A DNA stretch of 64,000 nucleotides from JADJYF01 sp965278995 (lineage in GTDB: Bacteria; Pseudomonadota; Gammaproteobacteria; Ga0077536): assembly GCA_965278995.1 (NCBI GenBank), contig OZ257136.1, positions 992,001 to 1,056,000 on the forward strand, written 5' to 3'. Below, piece by piece: positions 34,640 to 43,945 of the stretch. The notes beneath the pieces are model-generated. The model had not been told where the DNA came from and did not search any database. It saw only the letters and a program-made list of their open reading frames with translations. Both the position numbers and the translations under genes were made by a program. How positions within the stretch are numbered: position 1 is the stretch's first letter; every line of letters starts with the position of its first letter.

Positions 34640-35312
34640 ATCGGTGATCGCTTGTCGCGGCGTGACCCGCCGCTATGTCGACGGTGCCAATGTCGTCGAA
34701 GTCCTGCGCGGGATCGATTTCGATATCGCCGCCGGCGAGACAGTTGCCATCACCGGCTCATCCGGTTCAGGTAAAAGCACGCTGCTGCATCTGCTCGGCG
34801 GCCTCGATCAGCCAGACAGTGGCGATATCACCCTGTGTGGATTACCGCTCGCGCAGACCGGCGAAACGGAGCGCGCGCGCCTGCGCAATCGCATGCTCGG
34901 TTTCGTTTATCAGTTCCATCATCTGCTGCCGGAATTCTCTGCTTTGGAGAACGTCGCCATGCCGTTGTTGATCGGGCGACTTGCGGTTGGTGCAGCGACA
35001 GCGCGTGCCGGTGCCATGCTCGAGCGTGTCGGCCTTGCTGCGCGGGCAACTCATCGACCAGCGGAATTGTCGGGCGGTGAACGTCAGCGGGTGGCGATCG
35101 CGCGCGCGCTGGTGACTGCGCCACGATGTCTGCTGGCTGACGAACCCACCGGTAATCTTGATTTACGCAATGCGCAGACGACCTGTGATCTGCTGCTCGA
35201 ATTATGCCGCGACAGCCAGGCTGCGATCGTGGTCGTGACCCACGACGAACGCGTCGCCGAGCGGATGGATCGGCGTTACCGGCTCGAAGACGGCCAGCTG
35301 CGGCTCGCCTGA
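34632..35312 (+). CDS. lolD: Lipoprotein-releasing ABC transporter ATP-binding protein
   Basis: A 226-residue ABC ATPase with Walker A GSSGSGKST (about residue 43), the signature LSGGERQRVAIARAL, Walker B CLLADEPTGNLD and the H-loop VTHDE. The ATG at 34632, 8 bases inside the end of lolC, is the expected start; the longer frame upstream is out of the family. It powers release of lipoproteins by LolC/E. Confidence 0.93.
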   Translation: MSESVIACRGVTRRYVDGANVVEVLRGIDFDIAAGETVAITGSSGSGKSTLLHLLGGLDQPDSGDITLCGLPLAQTGETERARLRNRMLGFVYQFHHLLPEFSALENVAMPLLIGRLAVGAATARAGAMLERVGLAARATHRPAELSGGERQRVAIARALVTAPRCLLADEPTGNLDLRNAQTTCDLLLELCRDSQAAIVVVTHDERVAERMDRRYRLEDGQLRLA

Positions 35313-35323
35313 GCGGGGCCTGT

Positions 35324-35839
35324 TCACGGCAACTGTCGCCGGCCGCGCCAGCGTCGCACGAGATAGACGCGCCACACGCCGTTGACAGCGGCATAGCCGA
35401 CAGCGGCGGTCAGCAGACCGCACAACGCACAACCGCACAGGAATGGCCACCATAACCGGTCGAGCAGTGGGCCGAGGCCGGCCATGGTGCCGTCGAACGC
35501 GAGATCGACCGCAGCGTGCCCGGTCGCCCAGGCGCCGACATGCACTGCGGTGTAGAACATCGGCAGGACCGTCACCGGATTGGTCAGCCAGACCGAAGCC
35601 ATGGTGACCGGCAGGTTGACGCGGAACATCACGGCGAGCGGAGCGCCGAACAGCATCTGTGTCGGCAGCGGTACATAAGCCAGGAAGAAACCAAGGGCGA
35701 CGCCGCCGGCAACCGTGCGGCGGCCGAGATGCCACAGCTTAGGGTCCTGCAGATAGCGCCCAAGCCAGCGCGTCGCACGGGAGTTCAACAGTGCATCGGG
35801 TGGCGCCAGGTGGCGCTGCAGCCAAACCCGCGGACTCAC
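35324..35839 (-). CDS. DUF2062 family membrane protein
   Basis: A 171-residue protein with three to four hydrophobic segments in the DUF2062 pattern (GVALGFFLAYVPLPTQMLFG, then LPVTMASVWLTNPVTVLPMF). The best start is the GTG at 35839 (SPRVWLQRHLAPPD); the open frame further upstream is not family-like. Function is unknown. The gene commonly lies next to lolD and comEC in gammaproteobacteria, as here: it converges with lolD and is divergent from comEC. Confidence 0.8.
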   Translation of the reverse strand: MSPRVWLQRHLAPPDALLNSRATRWLGRYLQDPKLWHLGRRTVAGGVALGFFLAYVPLPTQMLFGAPLAVMFRVNLPVTMASVWLTNPVTVLPMFYTAVHVGAWATGHAAVDLAFDGTMAGLGPLLDRLWWPFLCGCALCGLLTAAVGYAAVNGVWRVYLVRRWRGRRQLP

Positions 35840-36003
35840 GCGGGTGTTCCGGCCAGCATCAATCCAGCGGACGTGACGGTCTGCGGTGATCGGTGGAGGG
35901 CGGCGTGCAGGTTCATGCGCGCGTAGCGTACACTTCGACGGTGCGATGCGACATCGCGCAAGGCATGGACGCCGGAACAGGATAGTCGAGTCATGGAAGA
36001 CAG

Positions 36004-38328
36004 ATGCGCGCGCTCGCCCTGAGCGTGCTGGTCGGAGTACTGGCCGGTCTCGTTGCTGTACCACGGTCGTGGTGGCCTGCCACCGCCCTGTTGGTGACCT
36101 GTCTGTGTCTCGCGCTGCGACGGCCTGCGCTGGTGCTGACCGGCGGCCTGGCGTTCGGTTTCGGCTGGGGTGCGCAGTCCGCGCTGTTGGCACTGCAGGC
36201 ACGCGTGCCGTCGAATCTCGAAGGCGAAGTCGTTCGCGTCGGTGGTCGGGTCGCCGAGTTTCCGCAGGAACGCGCTGGTAGTCACACGTTCGTGCTCGAC
36301 CGCATCCGCATACGCCATCAAGCGCTGAACGCGCCCTCGTTGCCGCGGCGCCTCATGGTCCAGGCCGATGACCTGTCGGCGCGGCCGCAACTCGGTGACT
36401 GGTGCGAACTAGCGTTACGCCTGCAGCGCGTACGTGGATTCGCCAATCCCGGTGGCCGCGATCGTGAACGTGACTACCTGGCCCGCCATCTCGGCGGACG
36501 CGGTCAGGTTGTACGTCATCCCGCCAATCTGTGTGCGCCGATTGCGTCCGGCGCAGCGCGTTGGCGGCGTGTGATCAGCGACGCCATTACCGCCGCTATG
36601 CCGGCGCAGGAGACCGCCGCTGTCCTTCGCGCATTGACAGTCGACGATCGCAGTGGCCTCGACGAAACGCAATGGTCTGTCATGCGCGCTACCGGCACCA
36701 GTCACCTGCTGTCGATCTCCGGTCTGCATGTCTCGATCGTCGCGCTCGGAGCGTTTTTCGTCTGTCGCTGGCTGGCGGCGCTCGCCGGCTGCCGCCGACA
36801 GGCCTATCCCGCCATCCGCGTGGGCTGGTATGGCGCGCTGCTCGCTGCATCAGCCTACGCCGTGATGGCCGGATTCGGCGTTCCAGTCGTGCGCTCAGCG
36901 CTGATGGTTGCCGCCGCAGCGGTGGCTGGTCTCAGTCAACGTCGCGTGCTTGGTTTCGATACCTGGCTGCTCGCCCTGCTGCTGCTGGTTCTGCTCGACC
37001 CGCTGTGCCTGCTCGGTGTCGGCACCTGGTTATCTTTCGGCGCGGTGGCGGTGCTGATTGCGCTGGCCCATGACGGACCGCGTGGACTGTATGGAGCCCT
37101 GCGCACGCACGTGGTCTTGAGTCTCGCGATGGCGCCACTGACGGCCTGTCTGTTCGGTCAAATCTCATTCAGTGCACCGTTGGCCAATCTGGTTGCGGTG
37201 CCATTGACCAGTCTGTTTGTCGTGCCGCTGGCGCTGGCCGGCGTGGCTTTGCTCCCTTGGCATGCCGAGCTTGCCGTACTGCTGTGGGATATGGCCGGGC
37301 GCCTGTGGGAATATCTGTGGTGGTTACTCGTGCTGCTCGCCGAAAACGCGCCGCCGCTGGCCTCGGCCGCGCACTTCGATGCGGTTACCGCCTGCTGTGT
37401 CACGGCAGGCCTGCTGCTGATTTCTCTCCCTGCAGCACTGCGATTACGGCCTCTCGGTGCGCTGCTGCTCGCGAGTCTGGCTGTGCCGCAGAGCGTGCCG
37501 CTGGCCGACGGGGAGTTTCGACTGCACGTACTCGATGTCGGACAAGGGCTCGCTGTACTGGTGCAGACGCGGCAGAGCGCGACGCTCTACGATGCCGGTC
37601 CGCGCTGGTACGGCACCGGGCGCGACGCCGGCGCCGAGGTCGTCCTGCCGGCGCTCGCCCGGCTCGGCGTGCGTCGGTTGGATCGACTGATAGTCAGCCA
37701 CGCCGACAACGATCATGCCGGCGGTGTTCGCTCGGTACTGGCCGGTCTTCCGGTTGCGACCGTGCGCTGGTCGCAGGTGGTTCCCGGCGTCGCGACCGCA
37801 GTCGCGCGATTATGTGCGGTGCCTGAACGCTGGGCTCACGACGGCGTCACCTTTACCTTTCTTCATCCGCAGGTGGGCGACAAGGGAACGCGAAACGATC
37901 GCTCCTGTGTGCTCTCGATCACGAGTCCACACGGCCGCGCGTTGCTGGCAGGTGACATCGAGGGTGGCACTGAGGCGCAGCTGGTCCAGCGCTATGGCGC
38001 CGAGCTCGCGGCCGATGTCCTGGTCGTTCCGCATCACGGTAGCGCGACCTCGTCGACAGTTGGTTTTGTGGCGCGGGTGCGGCCGCGTCTGGCAGTCATC
38101 GCGGCTGGCTATCGCAATCGCTACGGACTTCCACATCCAGGCGTCGTTGCGCGTTATCGCGATGTGTCCAGTGTGCTGCTCAATACAGCGATAACCGGTG
38201 CTATCCGTCTCGACGCGAGCGCCAGCGGACGGGCGGTGCAGTGCTGGCGAGGCAGCGGCCCTGGATTCTGGCGACAATCGCCGATACTGCCGACCATGGC
38301 GCTTTCAGGGTGTGGCCTGGTTTGGTAA
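36004..38328 (+). CDS. comEC: DNA internalization channel protein ComEC/Rec2
   Basis: A 774-residue polytopic membrane protein for uptake of single-stranded DNA. The order is N-terminal helices with an OB-like domain (about residues 60-170), the competence domain with SISGLHVSIVALG near 239, about eight helices, and a C-terminal metallo-beta-lactamase domain with LDVGQGLAVLVQT near 512 and SHADNDHAGG near 564. The catalytic motifs of the hydrolase domain look intact. It is divergent from the DUF2062 gene and followed 156 bases later by lpxK. Confidence 0.88.
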   Translation: MRALALSVLVGVLAGLVAVPRSWWPATALLVTCLCLALRRPALVLTGGLAFGFGWGAQSALLALQARVPSNLEGEVVRVGGRVAEFPQERAGSHTFVLDRIRIRHQALNAPSLPRRLMVQADDLSARPQLGDWCELALRLQRVRGFANPGGRDRERDYLARHLGGRGQVVRHPANLCAPIASGAARWRRVISDAITAAMPAQETAAVLRALTVDDRSGLDETQWSVMRATGTSHLLSISGLHVSIVALGAFFVCRWLAALAGCRRQAYPAIRVGWYGALLAASAYAVMAGFGVPVVRSALMVAAAAVAGLSQRRVLGFDTWLLALLLLVLLDPLCLLGVGTWLSFGAVAVLIALAHDGPRGLYGALRTHVVLSLAMAPLTACLFGQISFSAPLANLVAVPLTSLFVVPLALAGVALLPWHAELAVLLWDMAGRLWEYLWWLLVLLAENAPPLASAAHFDAVTACCVTAGLLLISLPAALRLRPLGALLLASLAVPQSVPLADGEFRLHVLDVGQGLAVLVQTRQSATLYDAGPRWYGTGRDAGAEVVLPALARLGVRRLDRLIVSHADNDHAGGVRSVLAGLPVATVRWSQVVPGVATAVARLCAVPERWAHDGVTFTFLHPQVGDKGTRNDRSCVLSITSPHGRALLAGDIEGGTEAQLVQRYGAELAADVLVVPHHGSATSSTVGFVARVRPRLAVIAAGYRNRYGLPHPGVVARYRDVSSVLLNTAITGAIRLDASASGRAVQCWRGSGPGFWRQSPILPTMALSGCGLVW

Positions 38329-38484
38329 TGTCAGGCCCGGTCGCGGCGGCTCGTCGCGACGTTACTGGAGTCATTGTTTCGTGCCGGAATTCGAGTCAGA
38401 CCGCCGTTCACTGCAGCTGCCGGGTGCAGTCCGTTCGTGTTCATTGCCTGCCAGCAAACCCGTTCAAGTTCCGGACAGTCACTG

Positions 38485-39525
38485 ATGCCTGGCCCGGCCT
38501 GGCGGCAGCAGCGCATCGCAGCGGCCTGCCATCGACTGCTCGACGACATCTGGTACGGCAAACATCCGGCGCGAGCGTTGCTGGCGCCGCTGGGCTGGCT
38601 GTTCCGTGCTTATGTGTGGTTACGTCGTACGGCCTATACTTCGGGACTGGTCTCCGCTTATCGCGCTCCCGTACCGGTCATCATTGTCGGCAATATCAGC
38701 GTCGGTGGCACCGGCAAGACGCCGCTGGTCATCTGGATTGCACACAAGCTGCATGAGTACGGCTTCAAGCCGGGCGTCATTGCGCGCGGCTATCGCGGCC
38801 GGGCGACGCGCTGGCCACAGCAGGTGCGGTCCGATTCCGATGCCGTCACGGTCGGTGACGAAGCGATCGTGCTGTCTCGTCGTACCGGCATGCCGGTCGC
38901 TGTCGGTCCTAATCGCGGCGATGACATCGACGCGCTGTTGCGCCATGCCGACGTCAATATCATTGTCAGCGACGACGGTCTGCAGCATTACGGACTGGCG
39001 CGCGATATCGAAGTGGCCGTCGTCGATGGCGTGCGACGTCACGGCAATGGCGCTTGCGTTCCGGCAGGACCGTTACGCGAACCAACCGCGCGCCTTGACA
39101 GTGTCGACCTCATCGTGACGCGCGGCATTGCTGCTCGCGGCGAGTTCGCCATGCGATATGTTGCCGAGCGCCTGATCCGGGTCGGTGGCAACGGCGAGGC
39201 GGAACTGCTGAGCACGTTCGCCGAAAAGACAGTTCACGCCGTGGCCGGCATCGGCAATCCGGAAGGATTCTTCGCACTGCTCAAACGCCAGGGCTTCCGC
39301 ATTACCCCGCATGTGTTTCCAGATCATCATGGCTACGTGCCGCAGGATTTCGCTTTCGACGATGACTGGCCGGTAATCATGACCGAGAAGGACGCTGTCA
39401 AATGCGAGCATTTCAACGACGAGCGCCTGTGGTACATGCCCATAGAGGCAGAGCTTCCTGAAGTTTTTGAGCGGCGCTTCAAAACGCTCTTGAGGAAAAT
39501 ATTCGATGGACAAAAAGCTGCTTGA
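38485..39525 (+). CDS. lpxK: Tetraacyldisaccharide 4'-kinase
   Basis: A 346-residue membrane-associated kinase that phosphorylates the lipid A disaccharide at the 4' position. The P-loop is VGGTGKTP near residue 73 in NISVGGTGKTPLVIW, and further family motifs are GVIARGYRG near 95, VGDEAIVLSRR, IVSDDGLQHYGL near 158 and VTRG. The ATG at 38485 gives the usual length. In many relatives exbBD and msbA lie between comEC and lpxK; they are absent here. It overlaps the Trm112-like gene by 20 bases. Confidence 0.93.
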   Translation: MPGPAWRQQRIAAACHRLLDDIWYGKHPARALLAPLGWLFRAYVWLRRTAYTSGLVSAYRAPVPVIIVGNISVGGTGKTPLVIWIAHKLHEYGFKPGVIARGYRGRATRWPQQVRSDSDAVTVGDEAIVLSRRTGMPVAVGPNRGDDIDALLRHADVNIIVSDDGLQHYGLARDIEVAVVDGVRRHGNGACVPAGPLREPTARLDSVDLIVTRGIAARGEFAMRYVAERLIRVGGNGEAELLSTFAEKTVHAVAGIGNPEGFFALLKRQGFRITPHVFPDHHGYVPQDFAFDDDWPVIMTEKDAVKCEHFNDERLWYMPIEAELPEVFERRFKTLLRKIFDGQKAA

Positions 39526-39697
39526 CCTGCTGGTCTGCCCGGTGACGAAAGGGCCGCTCATCTATGACAAGACGCGGGCGGAACTGATTTCGAAATCGGC
39601 GCGCCTGGCCTATCCGATACGCGACGGCATTCCGGTCATGCTGGAAGACGAAGCGCGCGAATTGAGTGACGAGGAAGTCGAGCGCCTGAACGCGTGA
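39506..39697 (+). CDS. Trm112-like small protein (YcaR family)
   Basis: A 63-residue protein, MDKKLLDLLVCPVTKGPLIY at the start, ending in an acidic helix (LSDEEVERLNA). Only one cysteine of the family's zinc site remains (CPVTKG), as in other gammaproteobacterial YcaR proteins. It is coupled to lpxK (20-base overlap) and kdsB (4-base overlap). The role is unknown; homologues activate methyltransferases or act in LPS-linked gene sets. Confidence 0.85.
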   Translation: MDKKLLDLLVCPVTKGPLIYDKTRAELISKSARLAYPIRDGIPVMLEDEARELSDEEVERLNA

Positions 39698-40449
39698 GTT
39701 TCAAGGTTTATATCCCAGCTCGATATGCGGCGTCGCGCCTGCCGGGCAAGCCGCTGCTGGAGCTTGGTGGCAAGCCGATGATCCAGCATGTCTACGAGCG
39801 CGCCTGCCGCAGCGGCGCAACGGAAGTCGTGATAGCAACCGACGATGAGCGCATTGCCACAGCCGCTGGCGCTTTCGGCGCGACAGTCTGTATGACCGCC
39901 GCGACGCATGTGTCGGGCAGCGACCGTATCGCCGAAGCGACGCGTCTGCGCGGCGAAACGCCCAGGCAGGTGATTGTCAATCTGCAGGGTGACGAACCGC
40001 GCATGCCTGCGGCTGTCATCGAACAGGTGGCGCGCTGTGCCGACAGTAATGATTGCGATATCGCCACCGTTTGTGAACCGCTTACCGCCGTGCAGCTGTT
40101 CGATCCCAATGTCGTGAAAGTTGTTCGTGACGAGTTCGATCGCGCGCTTTATTTCAGTCGTGCAACGATTCCGTGGAGCCGAGACGAATTCGCGGGAGGC
40201 GGGCAGACGAGCGCTGCGCTGGACTGTTTTCGGCGGCATGTCGGACTCTATGCTTATCGCGTCAGTTTTCTGCAGCGCTTCGTCGCGGCGCCGGTCTGCG
40301 CACTCGAACGTCTTGAATCGCTCGAACAGCTGCGGGCGCTGTCTTTCGGTGCTAAGGTAATTGCCCAGGATGCCGTCGAGGCCTGTGGCAGCGGTGTCGA
40401 TACACCGGCCGATCTTGCGGCGCTGCGCCGGCATCCCGAGTACAGTTGA
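39694..40449 (+). CDS. kdsB: CMP-KDO synthetase
   Basis: A 251-residue cytidylyltransferase that activates KDO for lipopolysaccharide inner core synthesis. The N-terminal nucleotide motif is IPARYAASRLPGKPL, with HVSGSDRIAEA near 71, VNLQGDEPRMP near 93 and the C-terminal YRVSFLQRF near 190. The GTG start at 39694 overlaps the previous stop (GTGA). It works upstream of the lipid A/KDO assembly to which lpxK belongs. Confidence 0.94.
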   Translation: MSFKVYIPARYAASRLPGKPLLELGGKPMIQHVYERACRSGATEVVIATDDERIATAAGAFGATVCMTAATHVSGSDRIAEATRLRGETPRQVIVNLQGDEPRMPAAVIEQVARCADSNDCDIATVCEPLTAVQLFDPNVVKVVRDEFDRALYFSRATIPWSRDEFAGGGQTSAALDCFRRHVGLYAYRVSFLQRFVAAPVCALERLESLEQLRALSFGAKVIAQDAVEACGSGVDTPADLAALRRHPEYS

Positions 40450-40475
40450 CAGGTGGTGGCGAGCCGGAACTTGAG

Positions 40476-40967
40476 ATGCCCCGACTGTTGTTCGTTTGCA
40501 CCGGGAATATCTGTCGCTCACCGATAGCGGAAGGCATTCTGCGGGCTGCACTCACCGAGAATCACCTCGACGCTGAATGGAGCGTCGATTCGGCCGGCAT
40601 CCACGCCGTTTATGGCCTGCCACCGGCGCCGCTCGCGATCAAAGCTGCTGCGGACTATGGCGCCGATATCCGTATGCTGCGTTCGCGTCCTTTCCGGACG
40701 CAGGACTTTGCCAGCGCCGAACACATCTTTGCCCTTGATCTCGGCCATCTTGATTTTCTGCAGGCCGTCAGACCAGCTGATTTCCGCGGCGGCATTTCGC
40801 TCCTGCCAGCGGCCAGTGGCGGCGGCGGGATCAATGTTCCAGATCCTTACGGCCGTTCGCGCAGCGATTTCATCGCCGCTACGCGATTGATTGCGGCAGG
40901 GATCGGCGTGCTGCTGGGGGATTTGTCGCGTTGGAACGGCGACGCCGGCGCTCAGCGAGCCCGGTAA
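40476..40967 (+). CDS. Low molecular weight protein-tyrosine phosphatase
   Basis: A 163-residue phosphatase with the signature P-loop VCTGNICRSP at residues 7-16 and the general-acid aspartate in VPDPYG near 125. The ATG at 40476 is preferred over an upstream TTG at 40446 because the catalytic loop then sits at its usual distance from the N-terminus. Such enzymes (Wzb/Ptp) often dephosphorylate exopolysaccharide tyrosine kinases; no kinase is in this window. Its 3' end overlaps the convergent infA by 16 bases. Confidence 0.88.
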   Translation: MPRLLFVCTGNICRSPIAEGILRAALTENHLDAEWSVDSAGIHAVYGLPPAPLAIKAAADYGADIRMLRSRPFRTQDFASAEHIFALDLGHLDFLQAVRPADFRGGISLLPAASGGGGINVPDPYGRSRSDFIAATRLIAAGIGVLLGDLSRWNGDAGAQRAR

Positions 40968-41170
40968 GTGATTCGGCCTTTGGACAGGTCGTAGGGCGTG
41001 AGTTCGACGGTGACCTGATCGCCGGTCAGGATGCGGATGTAGTTTTTGCGCATCTTGCCCGAGATATGTGCAGTGACGATGTGACCGTTTTCTAGCTCGA
41101 CGCGGAACATGGTGTTGGGCAGGGTCTCGACGACCTTACCCTGCATTTCAATATGATCTTCTTTTGGCAT
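40952..41170 (-). CDS. infA: Translation initiation factor IF-1
   Basis: A 72-residue S1-like OB-fold protein, full length, with the family segments GKVVETLPNTMFRVEL, GHIVTAHISGKMRKNYIRI and LTPYDLSKGRI. It binds the 30S A-site during initiation. It is the distal gene after bpt and has 138 bases upstream of it for its own promoter. Confidence 0.97.
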   Translation of the reverse strand: MPKEDHIEMQGKVVETLPNTMFRVELENGHIVTAHISGKMRKNYIRILTGDQVTVELTPYDLSKGRITYRAR

Positions 41171-41308
41171 AAATGGCGCTGTTTCGACTCCCGATGGCGC
41201 GGGCCGCCAAGGAGGGGTAGGGGGCCCAAGTGCGCGTAGTGTGCCCTAACCGGCTGGTGAAAAACTACTGCGCTCGGTTGAATGCGTTTCGAGGTCGTTT
41301 GCTGCGAG

Positions 41309-42037
41309 CTACTGCGGGGGCTCGCGATGCCAGGTACCGGCGCGGAAGAATTCGAGCGGGGCATACTCGCGTTTGTAGGACATTTTGCGGCACTCGGCTA
41401 TCCAGTAGCCGAGATAGACCCATGGCAGGCCGGCTTCGCGGGCCCATTCGATCTGTTTCAGCACGGCGTAGCGGCCAAGACTGCGCTCGGGCTGATCCGG
41501 CGCGAAAAAGGTATAGACCGCCGACAATCCGTCTTTGAGATGATCGACGACTGCGACTGCCAGCAGCCGGTCGGCGGTGCGGAATTCGAAAAACGACGTC
41601 TCGCACCAGCCGGCGGCAAGGAAGCTCATGTAGGCACCGGGACTCGTCGAGTCCATCTGCGTATCGGGATGTCGATTGCGCAGATAGGCCTCGTAGAGCC
41701 GGAAGTGCTCATGTTCGAAACGCGGCGGGCGGCGGATGACTTCGACATCCGCGTTCCGCGCCAGCGTGCGGCGCTGTGCTCTGTCGGGGGTGAATTCAGC
41801 GACTGCCACGCGAACCGCGACGCAGGCCGTGCAGGATCCGCAATGGGGCCGATAGACGTGCGTGCCACTGCGGCGGAAGCCATGGGCGGAAAGCCATGTA
41901 TACGCTTCCGGCGTCAGCGGAATGCGCGGGTCGGCGAACATGGTGATTGCCTGGTTGCCGCTCAGGTAGCCGCATTCGTGCGGCGGCGACGTAAAAAAGC
42001 CGAGACGCGGCGCGGAGGGTTGCGATGGGTCGTTCAT
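41309..42037 (-). CDS. bpt: Aspartate/glutamate leucyltransferase (Bpt/Ate family)
   Basis: A 242-residue N-end-rule transferase that adds leucine from Leu-tRNA to proteins starting with Asp or Glu. Features are the N-terminal CGYLSG motif, YRPHCGSCTACVAVRV near residue 63, and the C-terminal GYWIAECRKMSYKREYAPLE. It overlaps aat by 4 bases (ATGA), so the two N-end-rule transferases are co-translated. Confidence 0.93.
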   Translation of the reverse strand: MNDPSQPSAPRLGFFTSPPHECGYLSGNQAITMFADPRIPLTPEAYTWLSAHGFRRSGTHVYRPHCGSCTACVAVRVAVAEFTPDRAQRRTLARNADVEVIRRPPRFEHEHFRLYEAYLRNRHPDTQMDSTSPGAYMSFLAAGWCETSFFEFRTADRLLAVAVVDHLKDGLSAVYTFFAPDQPERSLGRYAVLKQIEWAREAGLPWVYLGYWIAECRKMSYKREYAPLEFFRAGTWHREPPQ

Positions 42038-42762
42038 GGCGCAGGGGGTTTGATGTGCCAGGCGTCAGCGGCTGGCGCGCAGTCGATGCACCTGGCAATC
42101 GTCGCCAGAAAGCGCGCGCGCGGCCACATTTCCGCACCCATGCTAGCGAGGTGCGCGGTATGCATCTGGCAATCCAGCAACTGGTAGCCCCAGCGCGCGA
42201 GTTGTCGGCATAGTCCGACCAGTGCCAGCTTCGAGGCATCGCGTCGGCAGCTGAACATCGATTCGCCAAAAAAGACGGCACCGAGTGCCACGCCGTAGAC
42301 GCCGCCTGCCAATTCACCGTCGCGCCAGCACTCAAACGAATGCGCGTAACCGAGGCGATGTAGCGCGACATAGGCGTCGCGCATGTCAGCGGTGATCCAG
42401 GTTCCGGTATGGCCGGCGCGTGGTGCTGCGCAGGCCTCGATGACGGCACCGAAGGCGCGGTCCCAGCTCAACTCGAAGCCGCCGCGACGTTCCGTTCTGG
42501 ACAGGCTGCGCGAGACATGGACATTGCCGGGAGCGAGCACCGTGCGCGGGTCCGGTGACCACCACAGCAGCGGTTGTCCGTCGCTGTACCACGGAAAAAT
42601 ACCGCAGCGATAGGCGGCGAGCAGGCGGGTCGGAGAAAGACAGCCGCCGATTGCAAGCAGCCCATCGGGATCGGTCAGCGCGCTGTCAGGCGACGGGAAG
42701 TCGGTGGCCAGGCGGCGCTCACGTACCCAGTAGAGATTGGCAGTCGGTTGGCGTGCATCCAT
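42034..42762 (-). CDS. aat: Leucyl/phenylalanyl-tRNA-protein transferase
   Basis: A 242-residue enzyme that adds Leu or Phe to N-terminal Arg or Lys for ClpS/ClpAP degradation. Typical motifs: FPSPDSALTDPDGLLAIGG, AYRCGIFPWYSDGQPLLWWSP (residues within the N-terminal half), HSFECWRDGELAGGVYGV and GESMFSCRRDASKLAL. The ATG at 42762 gives the standard length; the open frame continues upstream into the neighbouring gene. It lies 22 bases after the GNAT-like gene. Confidence 0.95.
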   Translation of the reverse strand: MDARQPTANLYWVRERRLATDFPSPDSALTDPDGLLAIGGCLSPTRLLAAYRCGIFPWYSDGQPLLWWSPDPRTVLAPGNVHVSRSLSRTERRGGFELSWDRAFGAVIEACAAPRAGHTGTWITADMRDAYVALHRLGYAHSFECWRDGELAGGVYGVALGAVFFGESMFSCRRDASKLALVGLCRQLARWGYQLLDCQMHTAHLASMGAEMWPRARFLATIARCIDCAPAADAWHIKPPAP

Positions 42763-42784
42763 GACAGTGCTCGCTTGCACGGGA

Positions 42785-43915
42785 TCAAGCCTGACGAAAC
42801 GCGACGTGGCTTGCCAGCGTCTCGATGTGAGTCTCCATCGCCGCGCGTTCGCGCCGGACGAAATCCTGCACCGCGGACCGAAACCGACGGTCGCGTATGT
42901 AATGCGCCGACCAGGTCGGTATCGGGACGAATCCACGCGCCAGTTTGTGTTCGCCCTGGGCGCCTGCATCGAGGCTGTTCAAGCCGTGTCGGATGCAGAA
43001 ATCGATGGTTTGATAGTAGCACAGCTCAAAATGCAGATTATCGTAGTGGGCTGAACAGCCCCAATGACGCCCATACAAGACGCCGCCACCCTGCAGCGCG
43101 AATGCGCCGGCGACGTAGCGTTCGCCAGCGCGCGCCAGGATCAGTACAGCAGCGCCCGGCAGGCGCTCTTCCAACGATTGAAAAAACGCTTCGTTCAGGC
43201 GCGGCTCTCCCCATTTACGTTCGAACGTCGAGCAATAGAATGCATGGAAAACCGACCAGTGCTCCGGCTCGATGGCCGCGCCGCACAGTACTTCGACGGT
43301 GACGTCGTGTTCAGCGACGAGTCGGCGTTCGCGTTTGATCTGTTTGCGCTTCTTGGAATTCAGCGCCGCCAGAAACGCGTCGAAGTCGGCGTAGCCGGCA
43401 TTGAACCAGTGATACTGGCAGCCGAGTCGGAGCGACAGGCCGGCTTGTTCGTAATGTGCGATTTCAGTTGTCGCGGGAAACAGGCAGTGCCAGGACGACA
43501 TGTCGTTGTCGTCGCAGGCCTGCACGGCGCTTCCAATGAGCTGCCGGGTAAGTTCGTCGCGCAGCGGGTCGTCTGGCCGAAGCAGCACGCGCGCGCCGGT
43601 TACTGGCGAAAACGGCACTGCGGAGACCAGCTTCGGATAATAAGACATGCCGCTGCGCGAATACGCTTCGGCCCAACTCCAGTCGAAGACAAATTCGCCG
43701 TATGAATTATCGCGGACATACAGCGGCAGCGCGGCGCGCAGTTCGCCATTGTCGTACAGTGCCAGATGCTGCGGGTACCAGCCCTGCGGCGCGAGGCAGC
43801 CGGTTGCTTCGACGCCGTGTAGAAAGCCATGGCGAAGGAATGGATTGTCACCGGCGAGCGCGTCCCAACTCGCGGCGGGAACCGAGGCGAGCGAGTCGAG
43901 GACGCTCAATTGCAT
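42785..43915 (-). CDS. GNAT-like acyltransferase (COG3146/DUF482 family)
   Basis: A 376-residue protein with two GNAT-like halves, related to FemAB-type proteins. Recognisable parts are WDALAGDNPFLRHGFLHGVE near residue 17, SYGEFVFDWSWAEAY near 69, FNAGYADFDAFLAALNSKKRKQI near 170 and a C-terminal HWGCSAHYDNLHFELCYYQ. The family is widespread in proteobacteria and its substrate is unsettled. It is the first gene of a minus-strand group with aat and bpt. Confidence 0.8.
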   Translation of the reverse strand: MQLSVLDSLASVPAASWDALAGDNPFLRHGFLHGVEATGCLAPQGWYPQHLALYDNGELRAALPLYVRDNSYGEFVFDWSWAEAYSRSGMSYYPKLVSAVPFSPVTGARVLLRPDDPLRDELTRQLIGSAVQACDDNDMSSWHCLFPATTEIAHYEQAGLSLRLGCQYHWFNAGYADFDAFLAALNSKKRKQIKRERRLVAEHDVTVEVLCGAAIEPEHWSVFHAFYCSTFERKWGEPRLNEAFFQSLEERLPGAAVLILARAGERYVAGAFALQGGGVLYGRHWGCSAHYDNLHFELCYYQTIDFCIRHGLNSLDAGAQGEHKLARGFVPIPTWSAHYIRDRRFRSAVQDFVRRERAAMETHIETLASHVAFRQA

Positions 43916-43945
43916 GAGTCGGCCCGACGCCGGTCGGCGCCGGCT

